Source: Bacteroides thetaiotaomicron VPI-5482 (lineage in GTDB: Bacteria; Bacteroidota; Bacteroidia; Bacteroidales; Bacteroidaceae). Taken from it: 64,000 bases of DNA. Shown piece by piece: positions 8,630 through 16,206 of this stretch. Where the stretch lies: assembly GCF_000011065.1 (NCBI RefSeq), contig NC_004663.1:5456001-5520000 (forward strand). Reading direction: 5' to 3'. Below the pieces are notes generated by a model. That model was not told the origin of the DNA, did no database searches, and saw nothing but the letters and a program-made list of their open reading frames with translations. Positions within the stretch are counted from its first letter, which is position 1, and the number at the start of each line of letters is the position of its first letter. The translations under genes and the position numbers were made by a program.

Positions 8630-10291
8630 ATGTACGGAAAAAATCTTAAATTAGTATTAATGGTAATGTTGCTACTTGTGAGTAAATCCACTTTCTCTCA
8701 AGTAACAGAACGCGAACGGCCCAAGGAGTGGAGTCAACTGGTGAAAGGTGCCCGGTTTATGGATCGTTTTCTGCCGATGAAAGGCAATCAACTGTCATCC
8801 GACACGTGGGGAACCTCCGATGTGCGTCCGCGTTATGTTGATAATGGTATTGAAGACCGTATCTGGTCCTATTGGGGTGGAAATATCCGGAAAGGAGAAG
8901 ACGGTAAATATCATCTGATGGTTTGCGGATGGCTGGAAGCCTCTCCTAAAGGACACATGGAGTGGAGAAATTCATGGGTGTTCAATACCGTGAGTGATAA
9001 TCTGACCGGTCCGTTCAAACCGATTAATATCATCGGAAAAGGACATAATCCGGAGATGTTTCAGGCAAAAGACGGCCGATATGTTTTGTATGTCATCGAC
9101 GGCCGTTATGTTGCGGATGATATCAACGGAAAATGGGAATATGGAAAATTCGACTTCAATGCGCGCGATCGTAGAATCATCGAAGGATTGTCCAATCTTT
9201 CGTTTGCCCAACGGGAAGACAGTTCATATGTAATGGTCTGTCGTGGCGGTGGAATCTGGATCAGCCGGGATGGTTTGTCGGAATATAACCAATTGACAGA
9301 CCGTCGTGTTTATCCGGATGTGAAAGGACGGTTTGAAGACCCTGTCATCTGGCGCGATCATATCCAGTATCATCTGATTGTCAATGACTGGTTGGGCCGT
9401 ATTGCCTTTTATCTTCGTTCAAAGGACGGAGTCAATTGGGTTACTGATCCGGGAGAGGCCTACATGCCGGGAGTTGCCGTACACGAGGACGGACATTCTG
9501 AAGGCTGGTTCAAGTATGAACGTCTGAAAATGTATCAAGATAAGTATGGCCGTGCTATTCAGGCTAATTTTGCGGTCATTGATACTTTGAAACATGAAGA
9601 TAAGCCATTTGATAATCACAGTTCAAAGAATATCAGTATTCCATTGAATCCGGGACTATTGCTGACAGTGTTGAATGATAAGCCCATTACCGCTGGAACG
9701 AAAACTATCCGGCTGAAAGTACAGGCAGAAGAAGGTTTTCATCCACAAACCGATATGGATATCAGCTCTTTGCGTTTTGGCGCTTCCGAAGAAGTGAATT
9801 ATGGCAGAGGAAGTAAAGTATTGAAAACAGAGAATGATGGAAATGACCTGATCATTACTTTCGACGGAAAAGGAAATGGGATTACAGAGAAAGAATTTGC
9901 TCCTAAATTGATAGGCAGATATAAAAACGGAAAGATGCTTTACGGATATGCGCGTTTGCCGTATGTTGATTATGTGGAACCGATTCTTTCTGCACGTGCC
10001 CCTGTATTCTCTGAATCGCAAAAAGGCTGGAACGGGAATATTGAAGTACAGAACTTCGGACAAGTTAGCTCACAAAAGGCTTCGGTCAAGATAGAGTATA
10101 AGAAAGAAGGCAAAATGGTCAAAGTGGCTTCTGCTGCCGTACCTGCTTTGAAACCCTATGAAAAAGCTGACATCCGCTTTGCGACAAAGGCTGATTTTGA
10201 AAAAGGTGAGGACTATAACTTCCTTGTGACTATTTATTCCGGCAAGAAAGTTCTCTCTACTTTCCGTTTGAATCGGAAGGTAGTTGAATAA
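8630..10291 (+). CDS. Secreted five-bladed beta-propeller protein, GH43/GH32-like fold, function unknown
   Basis: A 553-residue protein with a signal peptide (about 1-24, ending TFSQ). Residues about 60-330 read as repeated propeller blades (GEDGKYHLMVCGW, NPEMFQAKDGRYVLYVID, SSYVMVCRGGGIWISRDG, GRFEDPVIWRDHIQYHLIVND). RFEDPVIW resembles the conserved acidic motif of clan GH-F/J propellers, but I cannot place all three catalytic carboxylates of GH43. The C-terminal 220 residues form two beta domains, one resembling a late Ig-like module. It lies 29 bases before GH35, so the two share a transcript. It may be a glycosidase of an undefined family or a sugar-binding propeller. I do not recognise a characterised function. 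Confidence 0.6.
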   Translation: MYGKNLKLVLMVMLLLVSKSTFSQVTERERPKEWSQLVKGARFMDRFLPMKGNQLSSDTWGTSDVRPRYVDNGIEDRIWSYWGGNIRKGEDGKYHLMVCGWLEASPKGHMEWRNSWVFNTVSDNLTGPFKPINIIGKGHNPEMFQAKDGRYVLYVIDGRYVADDINGKWEYGKFDFNARDRRIIEGLSNLSFAQREDSSYVMVCRGGGIWISRDGLSEYNQLTDRRVYPDVKGRFEDPVIWRDHIQYHLIVNDWLGRIAFYLRSKDGVNWVTDPGEAYMPGVAVHEDGHSEGWFKYERLKMYQDKYGRAIQANFAVIDTLKHEDKPFDNHSSKNISIPLNPGLLLTVLNDKPITAGTKTIRLKVQAEEGFHPQTDMDISSLRFGASEEVNYGRGSKVLKTENDGNDLIITFDGKGNGITEKEFAPKLIGRYKNGKMLYGYARLPYVDYVEPILSARAPVFSESQKGWNGNIEVQNFGQVSSQKASVKIEYKKEGKMVKVASAAVPALKPYEKADIRFATKADFEKGEDYNFLVTIYSGKKVLSTFRLNRKVVE

Positions 10292-10319
10292 TTGAAAGAC
10301 TAACAATTGAAAGATTACC

Positions 10320-12416
10320 ATGAAAAAGAAGATCACATTTTTATTGATGTTTGTACTGTCGTTGTCAATGGTTTCAGCACAAGGTACTTTCCGGTTTGGG
10401 ACATCTGCAACACCCGAAGGCAAAACTCTTCTGGTGGATAGCAAGGGGCTTATCCTTGACGGCAAGCATATCATTCCCGTCATGGGCGAGATTCACTATT
10501 CCCGCGTACCGGAGTCGGAATGGCGCCGGGAAATCCGCAAAATGAAGGCCGGTGGTATCAATATCATTTCTACATATATCTTCTGGATTCACCATGAACC
10601 GGAAGAGGGAAAATGGAACTGGAGCGGCAATCATAACCTGCGCCGCTTCGTCCGGATTTGTGCAGAAGAAAATGTGATGCTGGTGTTGCGTCTTGGTCCT
10701 TTCTGTCATGGGGAAGTGTATCAAGGCGGAATTCCTTCATGGGTACATGAGAAAGCCGGGCAGAATCCTAAGTATAAGATACGTGCCCGTACTCCCGGAT
10801 TCCTTGAAGATTGTACGGAGCTTTATAATACTATTTTTGCTCAGGTTAACGGACTTTTGTGGAAAGATGGCGGTCCTGTGGTCGGCGTGCAGATCGAGAA
10901 CGAAAGTCGCGGTCCTTGGGATTATCTGGAGGCATTGAAAAATATTGCTGTGAAGGCGGGATTTGATGTCCCGTTCTATACACGTACCGGTTGGCCTGCA
11001 CTTCGGGGAAAAGAGGTTTTCGGGCAGCTGTTGCCGCTTTATGGTGACTATGCCGACGGATTCTGGGACCGGAAACTGGAGGATATGCCGGGCAGTTATG
11101 CCGATGCTTTCATTATGAGAGACAAACGTATGAGTAGTGCTATTGCCACAGAGACATTCTCTAAAGAGGAATTGTCGGAAGATTCCCCCTCTCTCAGTTC
11201 AAAATTGTCATATCCCTATTTTACTTGTGAGTTGGGCGGTGGTATGATGCCGGCGTATCATCGTCGGATAAATATCAATGGAAAGGAGCTTAAACCGCTG
11301 GTTATATGCAAGCTGGGTAGTGGCTCCAATCTTCCGGGATACTATATGTATCACGGTGGCACCAATCCATACAATCCTCTTCACACTATGGGAGAAACGC
11401 AATCCTCTCCGGGTACTAATCATAATGACCTGCCTCATATGACCTATGATTTTCAGGCTCCTCTTGGCGAAGTGGGACAAGTATTCGAGACTCCCTTTCA
11501 TGAAGGACGTTTTATCCATCAGATGTTGACAGACTGGGGCAGTGAACTCTTGCAGATGAATGTTGACTCATTAAGCAGGCATTATGCTCGCCGGGGTGCT
11601 TTCGAATTCTATAATGACTATGTGCGTATCAAGAATGAGAGCGGGACGTCCCATGTCACTTTTAAAGACTATCGGACTGAGGGTGCAACCATTGACTGGA
11701 CTACTGTAGAACCGTTCTGCAAAGTGGATGGCCTTATCTATTTCATCGAAATCAGGGGTAAAAAGCCTCAAATCTCCGTTGACGGCAAGGTCTATACTTG
11801 TAAACTTAACAAGCAGCAGAAGGCGGGCAAGCTCAATGTCTGTGTGCTCTCATACGAAAAGGCAAAGACTGCCTATAAAATTGACGGTAAACTGCTTTAT
11901 GCCAAGAATGGCGGTATTCTGTATAAGAGTGATTCATGCATCGTGGAGGAGGTATGGACAAAGTCTCCTGTCATTGCCGCCACAGTCACGGAAGTGAAAA
12001 AAGCGGATGCTCCCCGTGTTGTCCCCATGGGGCGTCAGGCAGTGGCTGCGCAACCTGTAGAAGAGGACTTTGCAAAAGCTGCGGTATACACTATTAACTA
12101 TGATACATCTGGAATAAATAATTATGATAATCTTTTTCTCCGTATAAATTATCGGGGTGATGTGGCCCGTGTGTATGCTGACGGCAGGCTTGTAGCAGAT
12201 AACTTCTGGAATGGAAAGGAGATGTGGGTCCGTATGGCAGATCTCGTCGGCAAAAAGGTGGAACTAAAGATTTTACCTTTACGTAAAGATGCCCCTGTCT
12301 ACTTTCAGAAAGAACAAAAAGCTATGATTGAGGCGACCAAAGGTGACTATATGCTTGGGCTCGATTCGGTAGAAGTTATTGAGCGTCACACACTGGAGTT
12401 TAATGATACTTTTTAA
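10320..12416 (+). CDS. GH35 beta-galactosidase
   Basis: A 698-residue secreted enzyme with a signal peptide (about 1-20). The GH35 barrel begins with the family hallmark GEIHYSRVPESEWRREIRKM. The acid/base glutamate lies in VGVQIENESRG (about 192) and the nucleophile in YFTCELGGGM (about 302); YYMYHGGTNP is another conserved GH35 stretch. The C-terminal part is beta-sandwich, with a jelly-roll module near the end (NLFLRINYRGDVARVYADG). The enzyme should release terminal beta-galactose, here probably from RG-I galactan or arabinogalactan side chains. It follows the beta-propeller gene by 28 bases. The first terminal repeat of the HU/VirE module begins directly after its TAA. Confidence 0.88.
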   Translation: MKKKITFLLMFVLSLSMVSAQGTFRFGTSATPEGKTLLVDSKGLILDGKHIIPVMGEIHYSRVPESEWRREIRKMKAGGINIISTYIFWIHHEPEEGKWNWSGNHNLRRFVRICAEENVMLVLRLGPFCHGEVYQGGIPSWVHEKAGQNPKYKIRARTPGFLEDCTELYNTIFAQVNGLLWKDGGPVVGVQIENESRGPWDYLEALKNIAVKAGFDVPFYTRTGWPALRGKEVFGQLLPLYGDYADGFWDRKLEDMPGSYADAFIMRDKRMSSAIATETFSKEELSEDSPSLSSKLSYPYFTCELGGGMMPAYHRRININGKELKPLVICKLGSGSNLPGYYMYHGGTNPYNPLHTMGETQSSPGTNHNDLPHMTYDFQAPLGEVGQVFETPFHEGRFIHQMLTDWGSELLQMNVDSLSRHYARRGAFEFYNDYVRIKNESGTSHVTFKDYRTEGATIDWTTVEPFCKVDGLIYFIEIRGKKPQISVDGKVYTCKLNKQQKAGKLNVCVLSYEKAKTAYKIDGKLLYAKNGGILYKSDSCIVEEVWTKSPVIAATVTEVKKADAPRVVPMGRQAVAAQPVEEDFAKAAVYTINYDTSGINNYDNLFLRINYRGDVARVYADGRLVADNFWNGKEMWVRMADLVGKKVELKILPLRKDAPVYFQKEQKAMIEATKGDYMLGLDSVEVIERHTLEFNDTF

Positions 12417-12529
12417 TGTCACTTGTCACTTTGTAGAACTAACCGGTTCATTATCAATGAAAAACGGGTGACAATAGATGGTGATAATAGGGTGATAATA
12501 GAATAGTAACCTCTTTTCTATTATCACCC
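12417..12529. repeat. Left terminal repeat region of the HU/VirE element
   Basis: TGTCACTTGTCACTTT (12417-12432) is followed by GGTGACAATAGAT, GGTGATAATAG and GGTGATAATAGAA in tandem (12467-12503). The last unit forms a perfect 14-bp stem with 12516-12529 (loop 12 bases). Inverted relative to 15665-15790 and in the same orientation as 51738-51853. It lies between the convergent GH35 and HU-like genes and may act as a two-way terminator. Confidence 0.7.
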
Positions 12530-12554
12530 TTATTGTATCTTTTGCTGATTTAAT

Positions 12555-13157
12555 CTACTGATTATTAGGCTTTAAATACACCACCCGGTTCCCATATCCG
12601 CGAGTGTTAAGAACTCCGTTTTCTACCAGAAGATTCAATTCCCGTAGTGCTTTTCCCTTCAATAAACCCGTAATCTGAGAGTATTCTCTTCGAGTGATGA
12701 AGTGATTCTTTGCTAAAAAGGCTTCCAGTCGGGAACGGCGTGTCTCTTCCGGCAAGTTCGATGATTCTTGAAATCCGAATTTGGCACGGGTGACCGTCCC
12801 CGAACTGCGTCGGCGAAACCAGGGAGTAGCTCTGAAATTTACGTTGTCGAAAGAGATGGAGACCGAACGGATCTCTTTCTTGTCCATCACCGGACGTGCT
12901 TTCAAACTAGAGGAGAAATATCCGATTTCTCCCAGTTTCACATGATACCCCTCACTTAAATAATAGGATACCTTCTCTTGAAAAGCTACCATGATACCTG
13001 CCAAATCTCCCTCGGTGAAAGAAGAGGCTTCGGCTATTTCACGAAATAACCGTTTGCTGTCAATGGTTCCTTTGGATACAATTCGGGGATACAGAGGCTG
13101 TACTTCTCCGTCTCCCTTTTCATTCGGTTTTCGCCGAAAGTCATAATCTGCTGCCAT
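12555..13157 (-). CDS. HU-like DNA-binding protein with C-terminal winged-helix-like domain
   Basis: A 200-residue protein. Residues about 20-120 resemble the HU/IHF fold as found in longer Bacteroides HU-like proteins: an N-terminal segment ending YPRIVSKG, helices (SKRLFREIAEASSFTEGDLAGIMVAFQEKV), then GYHVKLGEIGYFSSSLKARP matching the HU beta core. The C-terminal 65 residues (RRSRLEAFLAKNHFITRREYSQITGLLKGKALRELNLLVENGVL) read as a winged helix-turn-helix. I chose the ATG at 13157; the frame reaches a TTG at 13199 but upstream residues are low-complexity. The promoter on the far side of the 22-bp array gives a leader of about 220 bases. Divergent partner of the VirE-type gene. Likely binds DNA, perhaps the array itself; that is inference. 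Confidence 0.75.
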   Translation of the reverse strand: MAADYDFRRKPNEKGDGEVQPLYPRIVSKGTIDSKRLFREIAEASSFTEGDLAGIMVAFQEKVSYYLSEGYHVKLGEIGYFSSSLKARPVMDKKEIRSVSISFDNVNFRATPWFRRRSSGTVTRAKFGFQESSNLPEETRRSRLEAFLAKNHFITRREYSQITGLLKGKALRELNLLVENGVLNTRGYGNRVVYLKPNNQ

Positions 13158-13290
13158 AGCGTCACTTGTTTTTTGTTGGTTAATAGGATTGTTACTCAAT
13201 TGATACCGCGTGTGTTAGTACAAACACTAGTAACCTTAACATGTAGACAAGGCTCGACTAATATATTTTGTCTGTTTCACGTTTTCGTTC

Positions 13291-13372
13291 CACGTACGTG
13301 AACCGTTCGGACTATGTACGTGAACCCAATAGTTCACATACGTGGACCGATGGGACCATGTACGTAAAACGA
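13291..13372. repeat. Iteron-like array: four TACGT-centred sites at exact 22-bp spacing
   Basis: TACGT occurs at 13295, 13317, 13339 and 13361, each 22 bases apart. Most units read TACGTGAACC or TACGTGGACC, and the first is the palindrome CACGTACGTG. The array lies in the leader of the HU-like gene, directly downstream of its promoter. The same four positions at 22-bp spacing recur at 52083-52153. The layout resembles plasmid iterons or a cooperative operator; which one is not decided by sequence. Confidence 0.8.
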
Positions 13373-13385
13373 TTTCTTATCACTA

Positions 13386-13416
13386 CAAAGATACATTAAT
13401 CTAAGCTTCTAAACAA
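13386..13416 (-). promoter_or_regulatory. Promoter of the HU-like gene
   Basis: On the minus strand TATCTTTG (13393-13386) is preceded 20 bases upstream by TTG (13416-13414), an ideal Bacteroides promoter. Transcription from about 13379 would run through the whole 22-bp array before reaching the ATG at 13157. Confidence 0.75.
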
Positions 13417-13508
13417 CTTAATGAACGTTTTATTTACTATTAATTCAAGGAGCTTCCGAAAGAATGGAAAGGCGGATAAATAATCTGTAATAATAATGAA
13501 TAGAAAGG

Positions 13509-13539
13509 TTGTTTACTGTCTGTTTTATGCCTACCTTTG
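13509..13539 (+). promoter_or_regulatory. Promoter of the VirE-type gene
   Basis: TTG (13509-13511), 20 bases, then TACCTTTG (13532-13539) is an ideal match. Transcription would begin near 13546, so the TTG at 13537 cannot be the start codon and the ATG at 13570 is chosen. Confidence 0.78.
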
Positions 13540-13569
13540 AGGGATATACATAAATATTTAAGAAAAGTA

Positions 13570-15648
13570 ATGAAGATAACACAAATCAGGGAGAAAGATG
13601 GAGTCGAAGTATTAAGTGTATTAGATTTTAACTTGTTGATAGAGAAGATAAAAACAGAGATTAAGACCCGTCCGGTGACCGGATTGCGCCAAGCCCTGCA
13701 TTTTGTTTTACCCGGAGAATCTTGCAGTTTTGCCGGGAAACTTCCCAAAGTAATACCCGCTGCTGTTTTCGGACGTGTGAATGGCGTGAAGCGGATGAAA
13801 GTATATAATGGCATCGTGGAACTGACCGTAGGTCCGTTGGCGGGAAAAGTAGAAGTGGAGATGGTCAAGAAGAAAGCGGCTGAATTGCCGCAGACTATGT
13901 TTGCATATATGGGATCAAGTGGAAATTCCGTGAAGATATGGACTCTTTTTACCCGTCCGGACGGTACGTTGCCGCAGACGCAGGAAGAAGCTGAAATTTT
14001 TCAGGCACATGCGTATCGTTTGGCGGTGAAATGCTATCAGCCGCAAATCCCCTTTGATATTCAGTTGAAAGAGCCGGTTTTGGAGCAATATTCACGGCTG
14101 AGTCACGATCCCGAACCTTTCTATCGGGAAAATTCCGTGCCGTTTTATCTTTCTCAGCCTTTCGGGATGCCGAAAGAAATGAATTATCAGGAGAAGCTGA
14201 CCCCGGAAAAGTCTCCGTTGAATCGTGCCGTTCCGGGATATGATACGGAAGATGCGCTGGCATTGATGTATGAGGCTGCCTTGCGAAAGACTTTTCAGTC
14301 GATGGAAGAGGGGTGGAGGCGGAATGATGATTTGCAGCCCCTGGTAGTCCGGTTGGCGGAAAATTGTTTCCTTTCCGGTATTCCGGAAGAGGAAGTGGTG
14401 AGGAGGACCATTCATCGGTATTATCATTCGAAGCAGGCTGTGCTGGTTCGCGAGATGATAGGCAATGTGTATCAGGAATGCAAAGGCTTCGGCAAGAAAA
14501 ACGGGCTGACAAAAGAGCAATATCTCAATATGCAGACAGAGGAGTTTATGAACCGTCGTTATGAATTCCGCTACAATACACAGATAGGTGAAGTGGAATA
14601 CCGGGAACGATGCTCGTTTTATTTTCGTTTCCGTCCGTTGGATAAACGGGCGCAGAATAGTATTCTGCTGGATGCGCAAAGTGAGGGTATTGCGGTGTGG
14701 GACCGGGATGTGGACCGTTATCTGCATTCAAACCGAGTATCTGTTTATAATCCATTGGAAGAATTTATTTTTCATCTTCCTAATTGGGATAAAAAAGACC
14801 GCATTACGGAACTGGCAGACCGTGTGCCATGTGCTAATCCGCATTGGACGATGCTTTTCCATCGCTGGTTCCTCAACATGGTAGCTCATTGGCGTGGGTA
14901 TGACCGGCAGCATGCGAACAGTACTTCCCCTTTGCTGGTAGGTGCGCAGGGGACACGCAAGTCTACCTTTTGCCGGGATCTGATACCGCCGGGACTTCGC
15001 GGATATTATACGGATAGTATTGATTTCAGCCGGAAGCGGGATGCGGAAATGTATCTGAATCGCTTTGCGCTGATCAATATTGACGAGTTCGATCAGATTA
15101 CTTTGACGCAGCAGGGCTTTTTGAAGCATATTCTGCAAAAGCCGGTAGTCAATCTTCGTAAATCGTACAGTAATTCGGTGCAGGAGTTGCGGCGTTATGC
15201 TTCGTTTATCGCGACCAGCAATCAGAAGGATTTGCTGACTGATCCGTCCGGTAGCCGTCGTTTTATGTGCGTTGAGGTGACGGGTACGATTGATACGGCA
15301 CGCCCGATTGACTATGAGCAGTTGTATGCACAGGCTATGTACGAGATTTGTCATGGCGAGCGGTATTGGTTTGACGATAAGGATGAGGCTATCCTGGCAC
15401 AGGGGAATCGGGAGTTTGAACAGACTCCGCCGGCTATTCAGTTATTCTATCGTTATTTCAAGGTTGCAGGGGATGATAAGGAAGGAGAATACTTATCTCC
15501 GGTAGAAATATTGGATTATCTGCAAAAAAGAACGACCATTACGCTGTCTTCCGGCAAGGCGCATCACTTTGGACGGCTGCTTCAGAAAGAGGGGATTCCT
15601 TGCAAACATACGAATAAAGGGACTGTGTATCTGGTGGTTAAGATATAA
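13570..15648 (+). CDS. VirE-type primase/helicase-like protein (BT4734-like N-terminal domain, P-loop NTPase)
   Basis: A 692-residue protein. The N-terminal 190 residues match the BT4734-like/VirE_N domain, thought to be related to archaeo-eukaryotic primases. A middle helical part follows, then the VirE NTPase: Walker A in LVGAQGTRKSTF (about 455), Walker B in FALINIDEFDQI (about 500), and a sensor-like FIATSNQKDLLTDPSGSRRF (about 550). This is the D5/superfamily-3-like helicase arrangement. The C-terminal 70 residues (LSPVEILDYLQKR, FGRLLQKEGIPCKHTNKG) look like a winged helix. Such proteins are common in Bacteroides and in phage or plasmid replication modules; the name does not mean the Agrobacterium VirE effectors. 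Divergent from the HU-like gene and ending at the right terminal repeat. Replication or DNA-maintenance function is inference. Confidence 0.82.
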   Translation: MKITQIREKDGVEVLSVLDFNLLIEKIKTEIKTRPVTGLRQALHFVLPGESCSFAGKLPKVIPAAVFGRVNGVKRMKVYNGIVELTVGPLAGKVEVEMVKKKAAELPQTMFAYMGSSGNSVKIWTLFTRPDGTLPQTQEEAEIFQAHAYRLAVKCYQPQIPFDIQLKEPVLEQYSRLSHDPEPFYRENSVPFYLSQPFGMPKEMNYQEKLTPEKSPLNRAVPGYDTEDALALMYEAALRKTFQSMEEGWRRNDDLQPLVVRLAENCFLSGIPEEEVVRRTIHRYYHSKQAVLVREMIGNVYQECKGFGKKNGLTKEQYLNMQTEEFMNRRYEFRYNTQIGEVEYRERCSFYFRFRPLDKRAQNSILLDAQSEGIAVWDRDVDRYLHSNRVSVYNPLEEFIFHLPNWDKKDRITELADRVPCANPHWTMLFHRWFLNMVAHWRGYDRQHANSTSPLLVGAQGTRKSTFCRDLIPPGLRGYYTDSIDFSRKRDAEMYLNRFALINIDEFDQITLTQQGFLKHILQKPVVNLRKSYSNSVQELRRYASFIATSNQKDLLTDPSGSRRFMCVEVTGTIDTARPIDYEQLYAQAMYEICHGERYWFDDKDEAILAQGNREFEQTPPAIQLFYRYFKVAGDDKEGEYLSPVEILDYLQKRTTITLSSGKAHHFGRLLQKEGIPCKHTNKGTVYLVVKI

Positions 15649-15664
15649 AAGAGGAAAAAGTAAA

Positions 15665-15790
15665 AGTGACAATAGAAAGCTTTATTATTTCTATTGTCAC
15701 TCTATTGTCACTCTATTGTCACTGTCTATTGTCACTCTTATTACTTTGATAATCAATTGTTTAAGTTGTAAAAGTGACAAGTGACAATAA
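15665..15790. repeat. Right terminal repeat region of the HU/VirE element, with terminator hairpin
   Basis: A perfect 14-bp stem (15665-15678 with 15688-15701, 9-base loop) ends the VirE-type gene. It is continued by four tandem CTATTGTCACT-like units (to 15736) and, after an AT-rich spacer, AAAGTGACAAGTGACAATAA (15771-15790). Read on the minus strand this is the same module as 12417-12529. Confidence 0.75.
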
Positions 15791-16206
15791 GAATGGCAAA
15801 ATAATCTTTATAGTTCTTGATTGTACTTCGCAAACATGAATTTGTGTTTATCGCATATATTTTTAATTTGTCAACTTCTTTGTCGACACAATTATATTTG
15901 AAAAGTTTGCCATATTGCTTTTATATATGGTTATTCTTGTTTCAAGAAAAACCGGAATAAATTGTATTATCTACACTCTTTCTTATTTAAAAAACGCGTT
16001 CAGAGCATGTATTTTCGTTCAAAAGGCGGTATTTTCCATGTTTATGTACGATTCTTCATTGCTATTTCTTATATAAGTCGTTAAGTTTGCAACAGTTTTT
16101 CACAGGTATTATGATAAAGTGCCCGAAGAAAAACAGAATCTAACTTTTGTTTAATTAAAAAATAGATAAAATAGATTTATATTGTTACTTAACAGATTTT
16201 AATATT
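15791..16206 (+). promoter_or_regulatory. AT-rich control region of the double SusCD operon, two candidate promoters
   Basis: No gene is seen here. Candidate promoter 1 is TTTG (15867-15870), 22 bases, TATATTTG (15893-15900). Candidate promoter 2 is TTG (16059-16061), 20 bases, TAAGTTTG (16082-16089), giving a leader of about 110 bases. Upstream of promoter 2, GTATTTTC is repeated at 16009 and 16029, a 20-bp period like the repeat at 7607. TTTGTCAAC and TTTGTCGAC (15867 and 15879) form another short direct repeat. HTCS control is likely but unproven. Confidence 0.55.

Larger units (their letters stand above)
12417..15790. mobile_element. Putative two-gene HU/VirE element with inverted terminal repeats
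   Basis: The unit contains a HU-like gene (-) and a VirE-type gene (+), transcribed divergently from a centre with a 22-bp repeat array. Each outer end has the same design, in inverted orientation: a TGTCACTTGTCACTTT block, about 35-40 AT-rich bases, then 3-4 tandem GTGACAATAGA-like units ending in a 14-bp hairpin next to the gene's 3' end. It interrupts the run of RG-I genes and encodes no sugar function. A gene-less relative lies at 51738-52245. No integrase or transposase is encoded and I see no certain target duplication, so mobility is inference. It could instead be a conserved chromosomal gene pair with symmetric terminators. Confidence 0.5.

Noticed and set aside
12768..12959. Plus-strand open frame inside the HU-like gene
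   Set aside because: It is a shadow of the minus-strand coding frame, with no promoter or start context.
13291..13372. CRISPR array
   Set aside because: Repeat units are 22 bp head to tail without unique spacers and no cas genes are present.
13537..13569. TTG start for the VirE-type gene at 13537
   Set aside because: This TTG is inside the -7 box TACCTTTG, so it is upstream of the transcript start.
13570..15648. Agrobacterium-type VirE effector or secretion-linked virulence protein
   Set aside because: Only the domain name is shared; the sequence shows a primase-like N-terminus and a helicase-type NTPase with no secretion genes nearby.
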